In this document: piece by piece, positions 1 through 7,253 of the stretch
Numbering within the stretch: the first letter of the stretch is position 1
Layout: each line of letters begins with the position of its first letter
Assembly (NCBI GenBank): GCA_005884985.1
Contig: VAYK01000160.1
Location: 1-16,552, forward strand
DNA length: 16,552 bases
From: Actinomycetota bacterium
GTDB lineage: Bacteria > Actinomycetota > Thermoleophilia > Solirubrobacterales > 70-9
Direction: 5' to 3'
Made by a program: the position numbers and the translations under genes
The notes under the pieces: generated by a model
Told to the model about the DNA's origin: nothing
Database searches by the model: none
The model's input: the letters and a program-made list of their open reading frames with translations, nothing else

Positions 1-1
1 T

Positions 2-301
2 GCCGCGCTGTTCACGGGCGACACGATCTTCGCCCTGCCGGGATTCCTGCTGGAGGACGTCCGCGACCCGACCGGAGCGGGGGACAGCTTCGCCGGCGGC
101 TTCCTGGGCTACCTCGACGGCTGCGGCGCGTTCGAGCCCGACGAGGTGACGCTCCATCGCGCGATCGCCTACGGCACCGTGCTCGCGTCGTTCAACGTCG
201 AGGAGTTCGGCACCGAGCGCATTCAACGCCTCGACGCCGAGGAGGTCGCGCAGCGCTACGCGGAGCTGCGCTCGCTGACGCATTTCGACGCGTCCCAGTA
301 G
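2..301 (+). CDS. PfkB-family sugar/nucleoside kinase, C-terminal fragment
   Basis: This is the last 99 residues of a kinase whose 5' part lies outside the window; the reading frame is open from base 2 to a TAG at 299-301. The segment DPTGAGDSFAGGF (about residues 28-40 of the fragment) is the PfkB/ribokinase signature 2. In this family the Asp of GAGD is the catalytic base that activates the acceptor hydroxyl, and the glycines form the anion hole for ATP phosphate transfer. The rest is the helical C-terminal end of the fold. The substrate (ribose, adenosine, fructose or another sugar) cannot be told from this part. The gene converges on the UbiA-like gene on the other strand with only 15 nt between their stops. 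The family call is firm; the substrate is unknown. Confidence 0.88.
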   Translation, partial: AALFTGDTIFALPGFLLEDVRDPTGAGDSFAGGFLGYLDGCGAFEPDEVTLHRAIAYGTVLASFNVEEFGTERIQRLDAEEVAQRYAELRSLTHFDASQ

Positions 302-316
302 ACAGCGGCTCCGACC

Positions 317-1063
317 CTAAAGCCGCACGGCGACCAAAGCGGCGGCCAGCAGCATCAGCGCCGTGGAGAGGGCAGCCAGGGAGCCGTCCAACGGGGCGGC
401 CAGGCTGGCGGCTGTGAGCTCACGCGTGGTGCCGTCGGCAAGCCGCTGCTCGCCTGAGACCGCGACCGTCCTGCGGCGCAGCTCGCGCGCCGGTGTAGAG
501 AGCCGGCGCTGGGCGACGCTGAGGCCGAAGCAGGCGAGGGTCACGAGGACGCCCGCGGCCGCTTCGCCGAGAGAGTGGACGCCAAGCGCCATGGCCCAGA
601 AGCCCGTGAGCGCCGGGAAGGCGCCCCAGGCTGCGGCGAACCAGAAGTCGGTGTGGAAGCGCCCGCCAACCAGCTCGAGGTTGTAGGCGAGCACGATCAA
701 GGGCCCGGCGACCACGAAGGGCGCCAGGCTGGCGGAGACGACGAACAGCCCGGCGATGCCGATCGCCACTGCGCCGGCGAGTCCGGCCACGGCCAGGACG
801 GCCAGCGTACGATCCGAGAGCGCCGTCCGGAGCGGATGGCCATTGAGCTCGTCGAGCGCGTGGGACGCAACCCCGACCGCAAGGAAGAAGGCCCCCAGCG
901 CCGCCCAGAGGCGCACCGGATGGAACTCGGGCGCCGCCGCGGCCCCCAGCGCCACATAGCTCAGATGCCAGGCCGTGTACGGCGGATGGAGAAGCGTGAC
1001 CAGGTCGCGCCATCCCCCCGGGCGGAGCGCATAGAACGCGGGCCGGCCCGCGGCCTCACTCAC
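317..1063 (-). CDS. Divergent UbiA-like polytopic membrane protein
   Basis: The product is 248 residues, GTG start, very hydrophobic, with about six to seven apparent membrane segments. The stretch HALDELNGHP (68-77) followed by LRTALSDRTL resembles the first Asp-rich motif and following loop of UbiA prenyltransferases (NDxxDxxxD), but only one of the usual acidic positions is clearly kept. AYNLE near 126-130 sits where a second UbiA motif would be expected. It overlaps the 3' end of the MenG-like gene by 8 nt (GTGAGTGA), so translation is probably coupled and the two are co-transcribed. That context suggests a role near quinone or prenyl-lipid metabolism. With degenerate motifs it may act on an unusual substrate or be non-catalytic. 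UbiA-like is my best call but not certain; MenA itself is not supported. Confidence 0.6.
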   Translation of the reverse strand: MSEAAGRPAFYALRPGGWRDLVTLLHPPYTAWHLSYVALGAAAAPEFHPVRLWAALGAFFLAVGVASHALDELNGHPLRTALSDRTLAVLAVAGLAGAVAIGIAGLFVVSASLAPFVVAGPLIVLAYNLELVGGRFHTDFWFAAAWGAFPALTGFWAMALGVHSLGEAAAGVLVTLACFGLSVAQRRLSTPARELRRRTVAVSGEQRLADGTTRELTAASLAAPLDGSLAALSTALMLLAAALVAVRL

Positions 1064-1793
1064 TGCGGATGCCCCACGTGACCACGCCCCCGCCGAGGCT
1101 CATCCGCTTCTGGCGCACGTCCGAGATCCCGGCTCCCTCCCAGAGCTCGAGCTGGCGCCTCAGCGGCCACCGGTCGTACAGCTCTTCGATGCTCGGCCCC
1201 AGGAATCGGCCCACCTCGTACCAGTCGCGACCGAACAGGCGGCCGGCACCCGGCAGGCCGATCCGCGTGTAGAGCCACCACAGCGGCCGCCATAGTGGCG
1301 GTTCGGGGAGGCCGAACTCCAGCGAGGCGATCCGCCCGCCCGGCCGCACCACGCGGGCGAGCTCCGCGAGCGTCGCCGCGGGATCGTCCACGTAGCGCAG
1401 CAGGTAAGTGAAGGTGAGGTGGTCGAACTCAGCATCCGCGAAGCCGAGATGCTCGGCGTGACCTTCGACCAACCCGATGCGCTCGGCCAGGCGGGGCTCA
1501 CGCGCCAGCGTCTGCCGCGCCGCGGCGAGCATCTCCGCGCTTTGGTCGAGCCCGACCACCGAGCAGTGGTAGCGCCGCACCAGCTCCCGCGCCACCAGCC
1601 CGGTGCCGGTGGCCACGTCGAGCACGCGCTCCGTGGGACTTGCCTCGACCGCCGCCACCATCGCCCGGCGCCAGCGCGGATCCTGCCCGAAGCTGAGCAG
1701 CGCGGAAAGCAGGTCGTAACGGCGCTCAAGGCCCGCGAACAGCGCCAGCGCGCTGCGCTTGCGCTCGGAGCCGACGGCCTCCTCGGTGGCCAA
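1056..1793 (-). CDS. menG: UbiE/MenG-type demethylmenaquinone methyltransferase
   Basis: This is a 245-residue class I SAM-dependent methyltransferase of the UbiE/MenG family, matching the usual length of 230-250. The N-terminal YDLLSALLSFGQDPRWRR (26-43) is the family's typical lead-in. LDVATGTGLVARELV (about 58-72) is the SAM-binding glycine loop (motif I), VVGLDQSAEML the acidic strand-2 motif, and RVVRPGGRIASLEFG the motif III region. Expected role: C-methylation of demethylmenaquinol in the last step of menaquinone synthesis, in the cytosol or at the membrane face. I take the TTG start at 1793 because GGGAGGC (minus strand, 1804-1810) lies 10 nt upstream. It is divergent from citrate synthase (119 nt gap) and translationally coupled to the UbiA-like gene. 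Another small-molecule methyltransferase of the same subfamily is possible. Confidence 0.8.
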   Translation of the reverse strand: MATEEAVGSERKRSALALFAGLERRYDLLSALLSFGQDPRWRRAMVAAVEASPTERVLDVATGTGLVARELVRRYHCSVVGLDQSAEMLAAARQTLAREPRLAERIGLVEGHAEHLGFADAEFDHLTFTYLLRYVDDPAATLAELARVVRPGGRIASLEFGLPEPPLWRPLWWLYTRIGLPGAGRLFGRDWYEVGRFLGPSIEELYDRWPLRRQLELWEGAGISDVRQKRMSLGGGVVTWGIRSE

Positions 1794-1803
1794 GGTGCGA
1801 GAA

Positions 1804-1810
1804 GCCTCCC
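1804..1810 (-). promoter_or_regulatory. Ribosome binding site supporting the TTG start of menG
   Basis: On the minus strand this reads GGGAGGC, ten bases before TTG at 1793. No ATG or GTG in the same frame lies in a better position, so the site decides the start. Confidence 0.5.
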
Positions 1811-1898
1811 AGAAACGCCGCCTGAGATGGTCGTGGGGTCAGCCATCTCGTGCGCAACTGACAGAATGAGCCCGAGGGCACAACGAAAGACAGCTGCC

Positions 1899-1907
1899 AA
1901 GGAGGAG
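1899..1907 (+). promoter_or_regulatory. Strong ribosome binding site of citrate synthase
   Basis: AAGGAGGAG ends five bases before the ATG at 1913. It is a near-perfect anti-16S match and fixes the start of this highly expressed TCA gene. The 119-nt gap upstream, shared with menG, contains no TA dinucleotide on either strand, so I could not place a TANNNT-type -10 element there. Confidence 0.8.
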
Positions 1908-1912
1908 ATGCG

Positions 1913-3313
1913 ATGGCCACAGAGCAGCAAACCCCCCAAGCAGGCGACGGCGGCGTGGCCACCGTCGGCCCGCACACGCTGACGATCACCGACAACCGAA
2001 CCGGCCAGACCTACGAGGTCGAGGTCACGGACGGCACCGTGAAGGCGATGGACCTGCGCCAGATCAAGGACTCCGACGACGACTTCGGGTTGATGTCGTA
2101 CGACCCCGCGTTCACCAATACGGCCTCCTGCCGCTCGGCGATCACATACATCGACGGCGAGGCCGGGATCCTCCAGCACCGCGGCTATCCGATCGAGCAG
2201 CTCTGCGAGCACTCGAGCTACCTGGAGGTCGCCTACCTGCTCGTCTTCGGGGAACTGCCGACCGAGGCCCAACTCGAGCGCTGGCAGTTCGACGTCACCC
2301 ATCACACCTTCGTCCACGAGGACATCAAGCAGTTCCTGCAGGGGTTCCGTTACGACGCTCATCCGATGGGCATGCTGCTCGCCGGGGTCGGAGCGCTGTC
2401 CACCTTCTACCCCGACGCCAAGCGCATCGACGACCCCGAGGAGCGCTACATGGCGGCGATCCGGATGATCGCCAAGGTGCCGACGCTGGCCGCCTTCGCC
2501 TACCGGCACAACATGGGCCTCCCATACGTGTACCCCGACAACGATCTCAGCTACCCGGGCAACTTCCTCTCGATGATGTTCAAGAAAACCGAGGCCAAGT
2601 ACGAGCCCGACCCGCGGCTGGAGCGCGCCCTCGACGTGCTGTTCATCCTCCACGCCGACCACGAGCAGAACTGCTCCACCAACGCGGTGCGCGGCGTCGG
2701 CTCCTCGCAGGTGGACCCCTACTCGGCGGTGGCCGCCGGCGTCGCGGCGCTCTACGGCCCGCTTCACGGCGGCGCCAACGAGGCCGTGCTGCGAATGCTG
2801 CGGCGAATCGAGACGGTCGACAACGTTCCCGGCTTCCTCGAGGGGGTCAAGAATCGCGAGGAGCGGCTGATGGGCTTCGGGCACCGGGTGTACATGAACT
2901 ACGACCCCCGCGCCCGGATCATCAAGCAGCACATGGACGAGGTGTTCGAGGCCACCGAGTACAACCCGCTGGTCGAGATCGCTCGCGAGCTCGAGAAGCG
3001 CGCCCTCGACGACGAGTACTTCACCTCGCGAAAGCTGTACCCGAACGTCGACTACTACTCGGGGATCATCTACGAGGCCCTGCAGATCCCGACCGAGATG
3101 TTCACGGTGATCTTCGCGATCCCGCGGACCTCGGGCTGGGTCTCGCAGTGGATGGAGCTGAACGACGATCCCGAGCAGAAGATCGCCCGCCCGCGGCAGG
3201 TCTACATCGGGGAACGGGATCGCGATTACATCCCGATCGAGCAGCGCCAGGGCCCCGAGAAGATCGTCGGCCCCCCGGCTCGCCGCCCGAAGCGCCAACG
3301 CCGCGGCGCGTAG
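1913..3313 (+). CDS. gltA: Citrate synthase
   Basis: This 466-residue protein condenses acetyl-CoA and oxaloacetate to citrate, the TCA entry step, in the cytosol. It shows the whole family pattern: ITYIDGEAGILQHRGYPIEQL near the N-terminus, GPLHGGANEAVLRML with catalytic His285, MGFGHRVYMNYDPRARI (citrate synthase signature) with His324, and NVDYYSG with Asp380. Together these give the classic His-His-Asp active site. The N-terminal 40 residues are a variable beta-rich extension of the GltA type, and the C-terminus ends in a basic tail (PPARRPKRQRRGA). Nothing is missing, and the gene looks fully functional. Two small unknown genes follow 20 nt later on the same strand and are probably co-transcribed. 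Confidence 0.97.
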   Translation: MATEQQTPQAGDGGVATVGPHTLTITDNRTGQTYEVEVTDGTVKAMDLRQIKDSDDDFGLMSYDPAFTNTASCRSAITYIDGEAGILQHRGYPIEQLCEHSSYLEVAYLLVFGELPTEAQLERWQFDVTHHTFVHEDIKQFLQGFRYDAHPMGMLLAGVGALSTFYPDAKRIDDPEERYMAAIRMIAKVPTLAAFAYRHNMGLPYVYPDNDLSYPGNFLSMMFKKTEAKYEPDPRLERALDVLFILHADHEQNCSTNAVRGVGSSQVDPYSAVAAGVAALYGPLHGGANEAVLRMLRRIETVDNVPGFLEGVKNREERLMGFGHRVYMNYDPRARIIKQHMDEVFEATEYNPLVEIARELEKRALDDEYFTSRKLYPNVDYYSGIIYEALQIPTEMFTVIFAIPRTSGWVSQWMELNDDPEQKIARPRQVYIGERDRDYIPIEQRQGPEKIVGPPARRPKRQRRGA

Positions 3314-3321
3314 CTCGATTC

Positions 3322-3328
3322 AGGAGGG
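3322..3328 (+). promoter_or_regulatory. Ribosome binding site pointing to a CTG start
   Basis: AGGAGGG lies five bases before CTG at 3334. In this frame no ATG, GTG or TTG follows at a sensible distance from this site, so the site supports CTG as the initiation codon of the next small gene. Confidence 0.6.
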
Positions 3329-3333
3329 ACCGG

Positions 3334-3675
3334 CTGGCCGCCTACCGGCTGACGATCAGGCATGGCTCGGACGTGAAGCGCGAGGGTTTCGCGAGCCTCG
3401 ACGAGGCCATTGAGGCGCTCGAGCGGCACGCTGGACTGATCCGAAGCGAGGGACCGCTGGACGAGGTCGGCGCGCTGCGCGACTTCGAGCCAGGCGAGCA
3501 GGTCCACGCTCGCCTCGAGCTGTCCACCGGCGGTCTGCTGCGCGGCCGCGAGGCGGGCGTCGACGTGATGGGCGATGGCGCCCTGGTCCCGTACACGGGC
3601 GTGATCCGCAAGCGCAGGCTGGAACCACGGGATGGCCAGAGGGCGTTCGACGCGGTGCGCGAGGCGCTGCGGTGA
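3334..3675 (+). CDS. Small conserved-looking protein of unknown function, probable CTG start
   Basis: The product is about 113 residues. The frame is open much further upstream, back into citrate synthase, but the sequence becomes protein-like only from AAYRLTIRHGSDVKREGF onward; the upstream part is the arginine- and proline-rich shadow of gltA. The CTG at 3334 follows an AGGAGGG site at ideal spacing, so I place the start there. The N-terminal half (a beta strand, then SLDEAIEALERHAGLIRSEG) looks like a small alpha/beta domain. The C-terminal half (GEQVHARLELSTGG, then GVDVMGDGALVPYTGVIRKRRL) is beta-rich, ending in a short helix. I see no catalytic motif, signal peptide or membrane segment. 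It lies 20 nt after gltA and overlaps the next gene by four bases, so the three are probably one transcript. I do not recognise a named family. Confidence 0.72.
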   Translation: MAAYRLTIRHGSDVKREGFASLDEAIEALERHAGLIRSEGPLDEVGALRDFEPGEQVHARLELSTGGLLRGREAGVDVMGDGALVPYTGVIRKRRLEPRDGQRAFDAVREALR

Positions 3676-3986
3676 CGAACGAGGCGGAGATCCCGAAGGG
3701 AAGCGTCGCGGTCGGTCGCCGCGTGCGCCTGCCGCGCGGTGCCGAGCCGCCGATCGCCGTCTACGTGAACGGCGTGCAGCAGACGGAGGGCGCCGACTAC
3801 GAGCTCAGGCGTGGCGAGGTCCTCTTCGCCCGGACGCTGGTCAAGGAGCAGGTCGGCGGGGTGCGCTGGCTGGCGATGCTCCTCGGCCTGTTCGGCACCT
3901 ACCGCAAGCACGAGACGGTGGACGTCGAGTACCGCCTCGGCGGCCAGGTCAAGCTGGCCTCCGACGTCGAGATCCTCGGCGACTGA
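3672..3986 (+). CDS. Small beta-rich protein of unknown function
   Basis: The product is 104 residues, starting with the GTG of a GTGA overlap with the preceding gene's stop; this coupling supports the start. Residues about 29-50 (PIAVYVNGVQQTEGADYELR, then RGEVLFA) form a strand-turn-strand pattern. The VNGVxQxEGxDY stretch resembles beta modules found in phage tail-fibre-type proteins, though nothing else here is phage-like. WLAMLLGLFGTY (about 66-77) is a short hydrophobic patch, too short and polar-flanked to be a confident membrane span. No enzymatic motif is visible. Gene coupling suggests it works with the 113-residue partner upstream. Function unknown. Confidence 0.75.
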   Translation: MTNEAEIPKGSVAVGRRVRLPRGAEPPIAVYVNGVQQTEGADYELRRGEVLFARTLVKEQVGGVRWLAMLLGLFGTYRKHETVDVEYRLGGQVKLASDVEILGD

Positions 3987-4038
3987 ATAACGAGTGACAA
4001 GCGCCGACGCGCTGATCACGGCACGGTTCGGTTTCCAA

Positions 4039-4052
4039 GCCGCGCTCGCGGC
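4039..4052. terminator. Weak GC hairpin between converging genes
   Basis: GCCGC, loop GCTC, GCGGC forms a 5-bp stem in the 83-nt gap between the small unknown gene and the converging acyl-CoA dehydrogenase. There is no T-tract, so this is only a candidate terminator. Confidence 0.25.
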
Positions 4053-4069
4053 CCAATCGGGGAGGAGCG

Positions 4070-5068
4070 CTAGGCCGCGAGGCCGACCAGGGTCGCGATC
4101 CGCTCGCGATGCATGCGCGGGTCGCCGAGCAGTTCGGCACCGACCCTTGCCCGCTTGAGCAGGAAGTGGAGGTCGTGCTCCCAGGTGAAGCCGATGCCGC
4201 CGTGGACCTGGAGCGCCGAGGCGCTCACCCGCCAGGCGGCCTCCGAGGCGCGGGCCTTGGCCATCGACGCGGCAAGCGGCAGCGAATCGGGCTCCGCGTC
4301 GGCCGTCCACGCCGCGTAATAGGTGAGCGAGCGCGCCTCCTCGGTGTTTAAGAACATCTCCGCGCAGCGGTGGGAAACCGCCTGGTAGGAGCCGATCGGG
4401 CGGTCGAACTGCTCGCGCTCCTTGGCGTAGTCGACCGCCATCTCCATCGCGCGCTGGGCGATCCCGGTGAGCTCCGCGCCGAGCGCGACCAGGGCCCGGT
4501 CGGCGGCCCCCTCCACGTCGCCGGGGAGCGGATCGCCACCGTCCGCCGAGACCCTCGCGTAGCCGCGGGTAGCGTCGATCAGCTCGACCGGCTCGATCTC
4601 GGCGTCGCTCACCTCGACCAAGACGGCGTCGTCGCCGTAGTTGAGGACGAGCATGCTGGCCCCGTCAGCATCGGGCACAAGATCGTTGGACCGGGGCTCG
4701 AACGCCGCCGCACCGCGCTCCCCGCCAGAGGCAATTCCGGGGAGCCAGCGCTCCCTTTGCTCATCGCTCCCCGCGTGACCGATGAACAGGCCCGCCGAGG
4801 CGTTGGACAGGAACGGCGTGGGCGCGCAGGCGTAGCCCAGCTCCTCGCACAGGATCGCCAGCTCGACCGTCCCCAGGCCCAGTCCCCCGTGCTCCTCGGA
4901 GATGGTGATCCCGGGCCAGCCCAGCTCGCGGATCTCGCTCCAGAGCGCGTCGTCGTAGCTGCGCGACTCGGCTGCCTCGCGCACCTTGGCCAGAGGGGAG
5001 CGCTTGGACAGCATCTCGCGGGCGGTCTCCTTGATCGCCCGCTGCTCGTCGTTGAAGCCGAAGTCCAT
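4070..5068 (-). CDS. Acyl-CoA dehydrogenase family protein, short type
   Basis: The product is 332 residues, shorter than the usual 380. The N-terminal helical domain (DFGFNDEQRAIKETAREML; LGWPGITISEEHGGLGLG around 50-67) and the C-terminal helical domain (YAKEREQFDRPIGSYQAVSH; QVHGGIGFTWEHDLHFLLKRA near 287-307) are clear. The middle beta domain is reduced and lacks the GxSEPxxGSD substrate/FAD motif. No EGT-type catalytic Glu follows near the C-terminus. In known alpha2-beta2 acyl-CoA dehydrogenases of actinobacterial sterol side-chain catabolism, such short subunits pair with a full-length catalytic partner; the enzyme at 6074-7210 is an obvious candidate. The gene is divergent from the LLM oxidoreductase with a 48-nt shared upstream region. 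The substrate is not predictable. Confidence 0.88.
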   Translation of the reverse strand: MDFGFNDEQRAIKETAREMLSKRSPLAKVREAAESRSYDDALWSEIRELGWPGITISEEHGGLGLGTVELAILCEELGYACAPTPFLSNASAGLFIGHAGSDEQRERWLPGIASGGERGAAAFEPRSNDLVPDADGASMLVLNYGDDAVLVEVSDAEIEPVELIDATRGYARVSADGGDPLPGDVEGAADRALVALGAELTGIAQRAMEMAVDYAKEREQFDRPIGSYQAVSHRCAEMFLNTEEARSLTYYAAWTADAEPDSLPLAASMAKARASEAAWRVSASALQVHGGIGFTWEHDLHFLLKRARVGAELLGDPRMHRERIATLVGLAA

Positions 5069-5080
5069 CGAGGGCGCAGG

Positions 5081-5090
5081 AGTCTAGCCT
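5081..5090. promoter_or_regulatory. Possible back-to-back -10 elements in a 48-nt divergent gap
   Basis: TAGCCT (plus, 5085-5090) and TAGACT (minus, 5086-5081) are TANNNT-type elements sharing their TA. They lie between the divergent acyl-CoA dehydrogenase and LLM genes. No good -35 box is seen for either, so this is tentative. Confidence 0.2.
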
Positions 5091-5116
5091 GGCACACCGG
5101 GTAAAGGGAACGGACG

Positions 5117-6064
5117 ATGCGCGTCTGTCTGATGATCGAGGGACAGGAGGACGTTCGCTGGGAGCACTGGCGAGCGCTGGCGTCCGCGTGCGAGAAGCAC
5201 GACTTCGAAGCCCTGTTCCGCTCGGACCACTACGTCTCGGTGGACGATCGCAGGGAGCGTGGCTCCCTCGACGCCTGGGGCACGATCTGCGCCCTGTCGG
5301 CGATCACCTCGCGGATCCGGCTGGGGACCCTGGTCTCCCCCGTCACGTTTCGCCACCCGTCGACGCTCGCCAAGTCGGCGGTCACCGCCGATCACGTCTC
5401 CGGCGGCCGGATCGAGCTGGGCATGGGAGCCGGCTGGTGGGAGCCCGAGCACGAGCTGTACGGGTTTCCCTTCCCACCCACGCGAATCCGCATGGAGCTG
5501 CTCGCCGAGCAGCTCGAGATCGTCCGCCGCGAGTGGGGCGAGGGCGCGTTCTCCTTCCACGGAGACCACTACCGGATCGAGGATCTCGACGCCAGGCCGA
5601 AGCCCGTGCGCCGCCCGAACCTGATCATCGGTGGCAGCGCCGGGCGCCGGAGCGCGACGCTCGCCGCCCGCTGGGCCGACGAATACAACACGGTCTACGC
5701 GACGCCCGAGCTGTGCCGCGAGCGCCGCGGAGCGGTGGCCGCGGCGTGGGAGCGCGAGGGCCGCGACCCCGAGACGCTGCGCTTATCGGTGATGACCGGC
5801 TGCCTGGTCGGCGCCGACTCCGACGAGGTGACCGAGCGTGCCCGCAGGCTGGCCGAATGGCGCGGCGAGGACGCGGCCGACCCCGAGCGCTTCCTCGACG
5901 GGCTTCCGGAGTCGTGGATCGTGGGGACGCCGGCCGAGGCGATCGAGAAGCTGCGCCGGCTCACGGAGGCCGGCGTCGACCGGGTGATGCTCCAGCACCT
6001 CCTCCATCAGGACGTCGAGATGGTCGAGCTGATCGGCCGGGAGATCATCCCGGCCCTGGCCTGA
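5117..6064 (+). CDS. LLM-class (luciferase-like) F420-dependent oxidoreductase
   Basis: This is a 315-residue TIM-barrel protein of the bacterial luciferase-like superfamily. FRSDHY (34-39), IRLGTLVSPVTFRHPSTLAK (about 67-86) and DHVSGGRIELGMGAGWWEPE (92-111) are the hallmarks of the F420-type LLM subgroup. The glycine-rich stretch lines the deazaflavin pocket. NLIIGGSAGRRSATLAARWADEY and the VGTPAEAIEKLRRL tail are also typical. It probably transfers hydride to or from F420 on an organic substrate in the cytosol; FMN use is possible. The start is supported by AAAGGGA (5103-5109) seven bases upstream. It is flanked by two acyl-CoA dehydrogenases on the opposite strand, with its stop only 9 nt from the downstream one, so it is its own transcription unit. 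The substrate is unknown. Confidence 0.88.
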   Translation: MRVCLMIEGQEDVRWEHWRALASACEKHDFEALFRSDHYVSVDDRRERGSLDAWGTICALSAITSRIRLGTLVSPVTFRHPSTLAKSAVTADHVSGGRIELGMGAGWWEPEHELYGFPFPPTRIRMELLAEQLEIVRREWGEGAFSFHGDHYRIEDLDARPKPVRRPNLIIGGSAGRRSATLAARWADEYNTVYATPELCRERRGAVAAAWEREGRDPETLRLSVMTGCLVGADSDEVTERARRLAEWRGEDAADPERFLDGLPESWIVGTPAEAIEKLRRLTEAGVDRVMLQHLLHQDVEMVELIGREIIPALA

Positions 6065-6073
6065 GCTCGATCC

Positions 6074-7210
6074 CTAACGCAGCCTTGGCAGGCCGAGCAC
6101 CCGCTCGGCGATGATGTTCTTCATCACCTCGGTGGTGCCGCCCTCGATCGAGTTCGCGCGGGCGCGCAGGAAGCGGTAGGCCCACTCGGACTCGGGCACC
6201 AGAGCGTCCGGCCCGAGCACGTCGACCGCGAGCTCGGTCAGCTTCTGATTCACCGTCGCCCACTCCCACTTGGCCAGCGATCCCTCCGGCCCGGGAATGC
6301 CGACCTTCATCTGCTGGGTGAGAGCGCGCAGGGCACCGAGCCGCAGCGCCTCGACCCCGATCTTCACCTCGGCGATCCGCTGGCGGATCAGGGGATCGCC
6401 CGCGAGCCCGCGCTCGTTGATCAGCGCGATCAACTCGTCGAGCTCCCGCCGCACCGTGATCGCCGACGCGGCGCCGAGCCCGGCGCGCTCGTGCATCAGA
6501 GTGGTGATCGCCACGTTCCAGCCGTTGCCCTCGCCCCCAACCAGGTTCTCGTCCGGGATGTAGGCGTCCTCGAGGAAGATTTCGTTGAACTCCGCTTCGC
6601 CGGTGATCTGGCGCAGGGGCCGGACCTCGATCTCGTCCTGGTCCATGTCGCAGATGAAGTAGGTGAGCCCCTTGTGCTTGGGGGCGTCGGCGTCGGAGCG
6701 GGCGAGCAGCATGCACCACTTCGCCTCATGCGCGTACGTGGTCCACACCTTCTGGCCGGTGACCCTCCAGCCGCCGTCCTCCTGCACAGCCCGGGTCTTC
6801 AGGGAGGCCAGGTCCGAGCCCGACTCCGGCTCCGAGAAGCCCTGGCACCAGATCTCCTCCCCCGAGAGGATCGGCTCCAGGAAGCGCTCCTTCTGCTCCC
6901 CGCTCCCGTGGGCGATCACCACCGGCCCGCCCATCACCAGGCCGAGCACGTTGGCCGGCGACGGGGCCTTGGCGCGCGCCATCTCCTCGGAGAAGATCGC
7001 CTGCTCGATCAGGGTTGCGCCGCGACCGCCGTACTCCTTCGGCCACGAGATCCCCGCCCAGCCGGCATCGTGGAGCTCGCGCTGCCAGGCGCGACGGAAC
7101 TCGAACTTGGCCTCCTCGCCGTCGGGCTCCCGCCCGGGATGGTTCTCAACGAGCCAGGCGCGGACCTCGTCCTGGAAGGACTGCTCTTCCTGCGTGAGCG
7201 TCAGGTCCAC
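6074..7210 (-). CDS. Acyl-CoA dehydrogenase, full-length FadE type
   Basis: This 378-residue FAD enzyme oxidises acyl-CoA to 2-enoyl-CoA. It has the complete three-domain layout: N-terminal helices (LTQEEQSFQDEVRAWL; GWAGISWPKEYGGRGAT), the middle beta domain with GFSEPESGSDLASLK (the family signature) and GWRVTGQKVWTTYAHEA, and the C-terminal helices ending SIEGGTTEVMKNIIAERVLG. Glu356 in that motif aligns with the catalytic Glu of medium-chain enzymes, although some relatives use a base elsewhere in the chain. The GTG start at 7210 lies 43 nt after the UbiA stop on the same strand, so it may be the last gene of the 7254-11949 operon. It may also pair with the short dehydrogenase at 4070-5068. 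Chain or ring specificity cannot be read from the sequence. Confidence 0.93.
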   Translation of the reverse strand: MDLTLTQEEQSFQDEVRAWLVENHPGREPDGEEAKFEFRRAWQRELHDAGWAGISWPKEYGGRGATLIEQAIFSEEMARAKAPSPANVLGLVMGGPVVIAHGSGEQKERFLEPILSGEEIWCQGFSEPESGSDLASLKTRAVQEDGGWRVTGQKVWTTYAHEAKWCMLLARSDADAPKHKGLTYFICDMDQDEIEVRPLRQITGEAEFNEIFLEDAYIPDENLVGGEGNGWNVAITTLMHERAGLGAASAITVRRELDELIALINERGLAGDPLIRQRIAEVKIGVEALRLGALRALTQQMKVGIPGPEGSLAKWEWATVNQKLTELAVDVLGPDALVPESEWAYRFLRARANSIEGGTTEVMKNIIAERVLGLPRLR

Positions 7211-7253
7211 GACGAGGGACTCTATCGCCGCAGCTAGCGCCGAAGTCGCGGGT

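Noticed and set aside
317..1063. MenA (DHNA prenyltransferase) identity for the membrane protein next to MenG
   Set aside because: The Asp-rich motif is too degraded to support a named enzyme.
1160..3298. A 712-codon open frame on the minus strand opposite citrate synthase and running into menG
   Set aside because: It mirrors the third-position GC bias of gltA, is low-complexity (Val, Leu, Arg, Asp rich), has no motifs, and continues through menG in a wrong frame.
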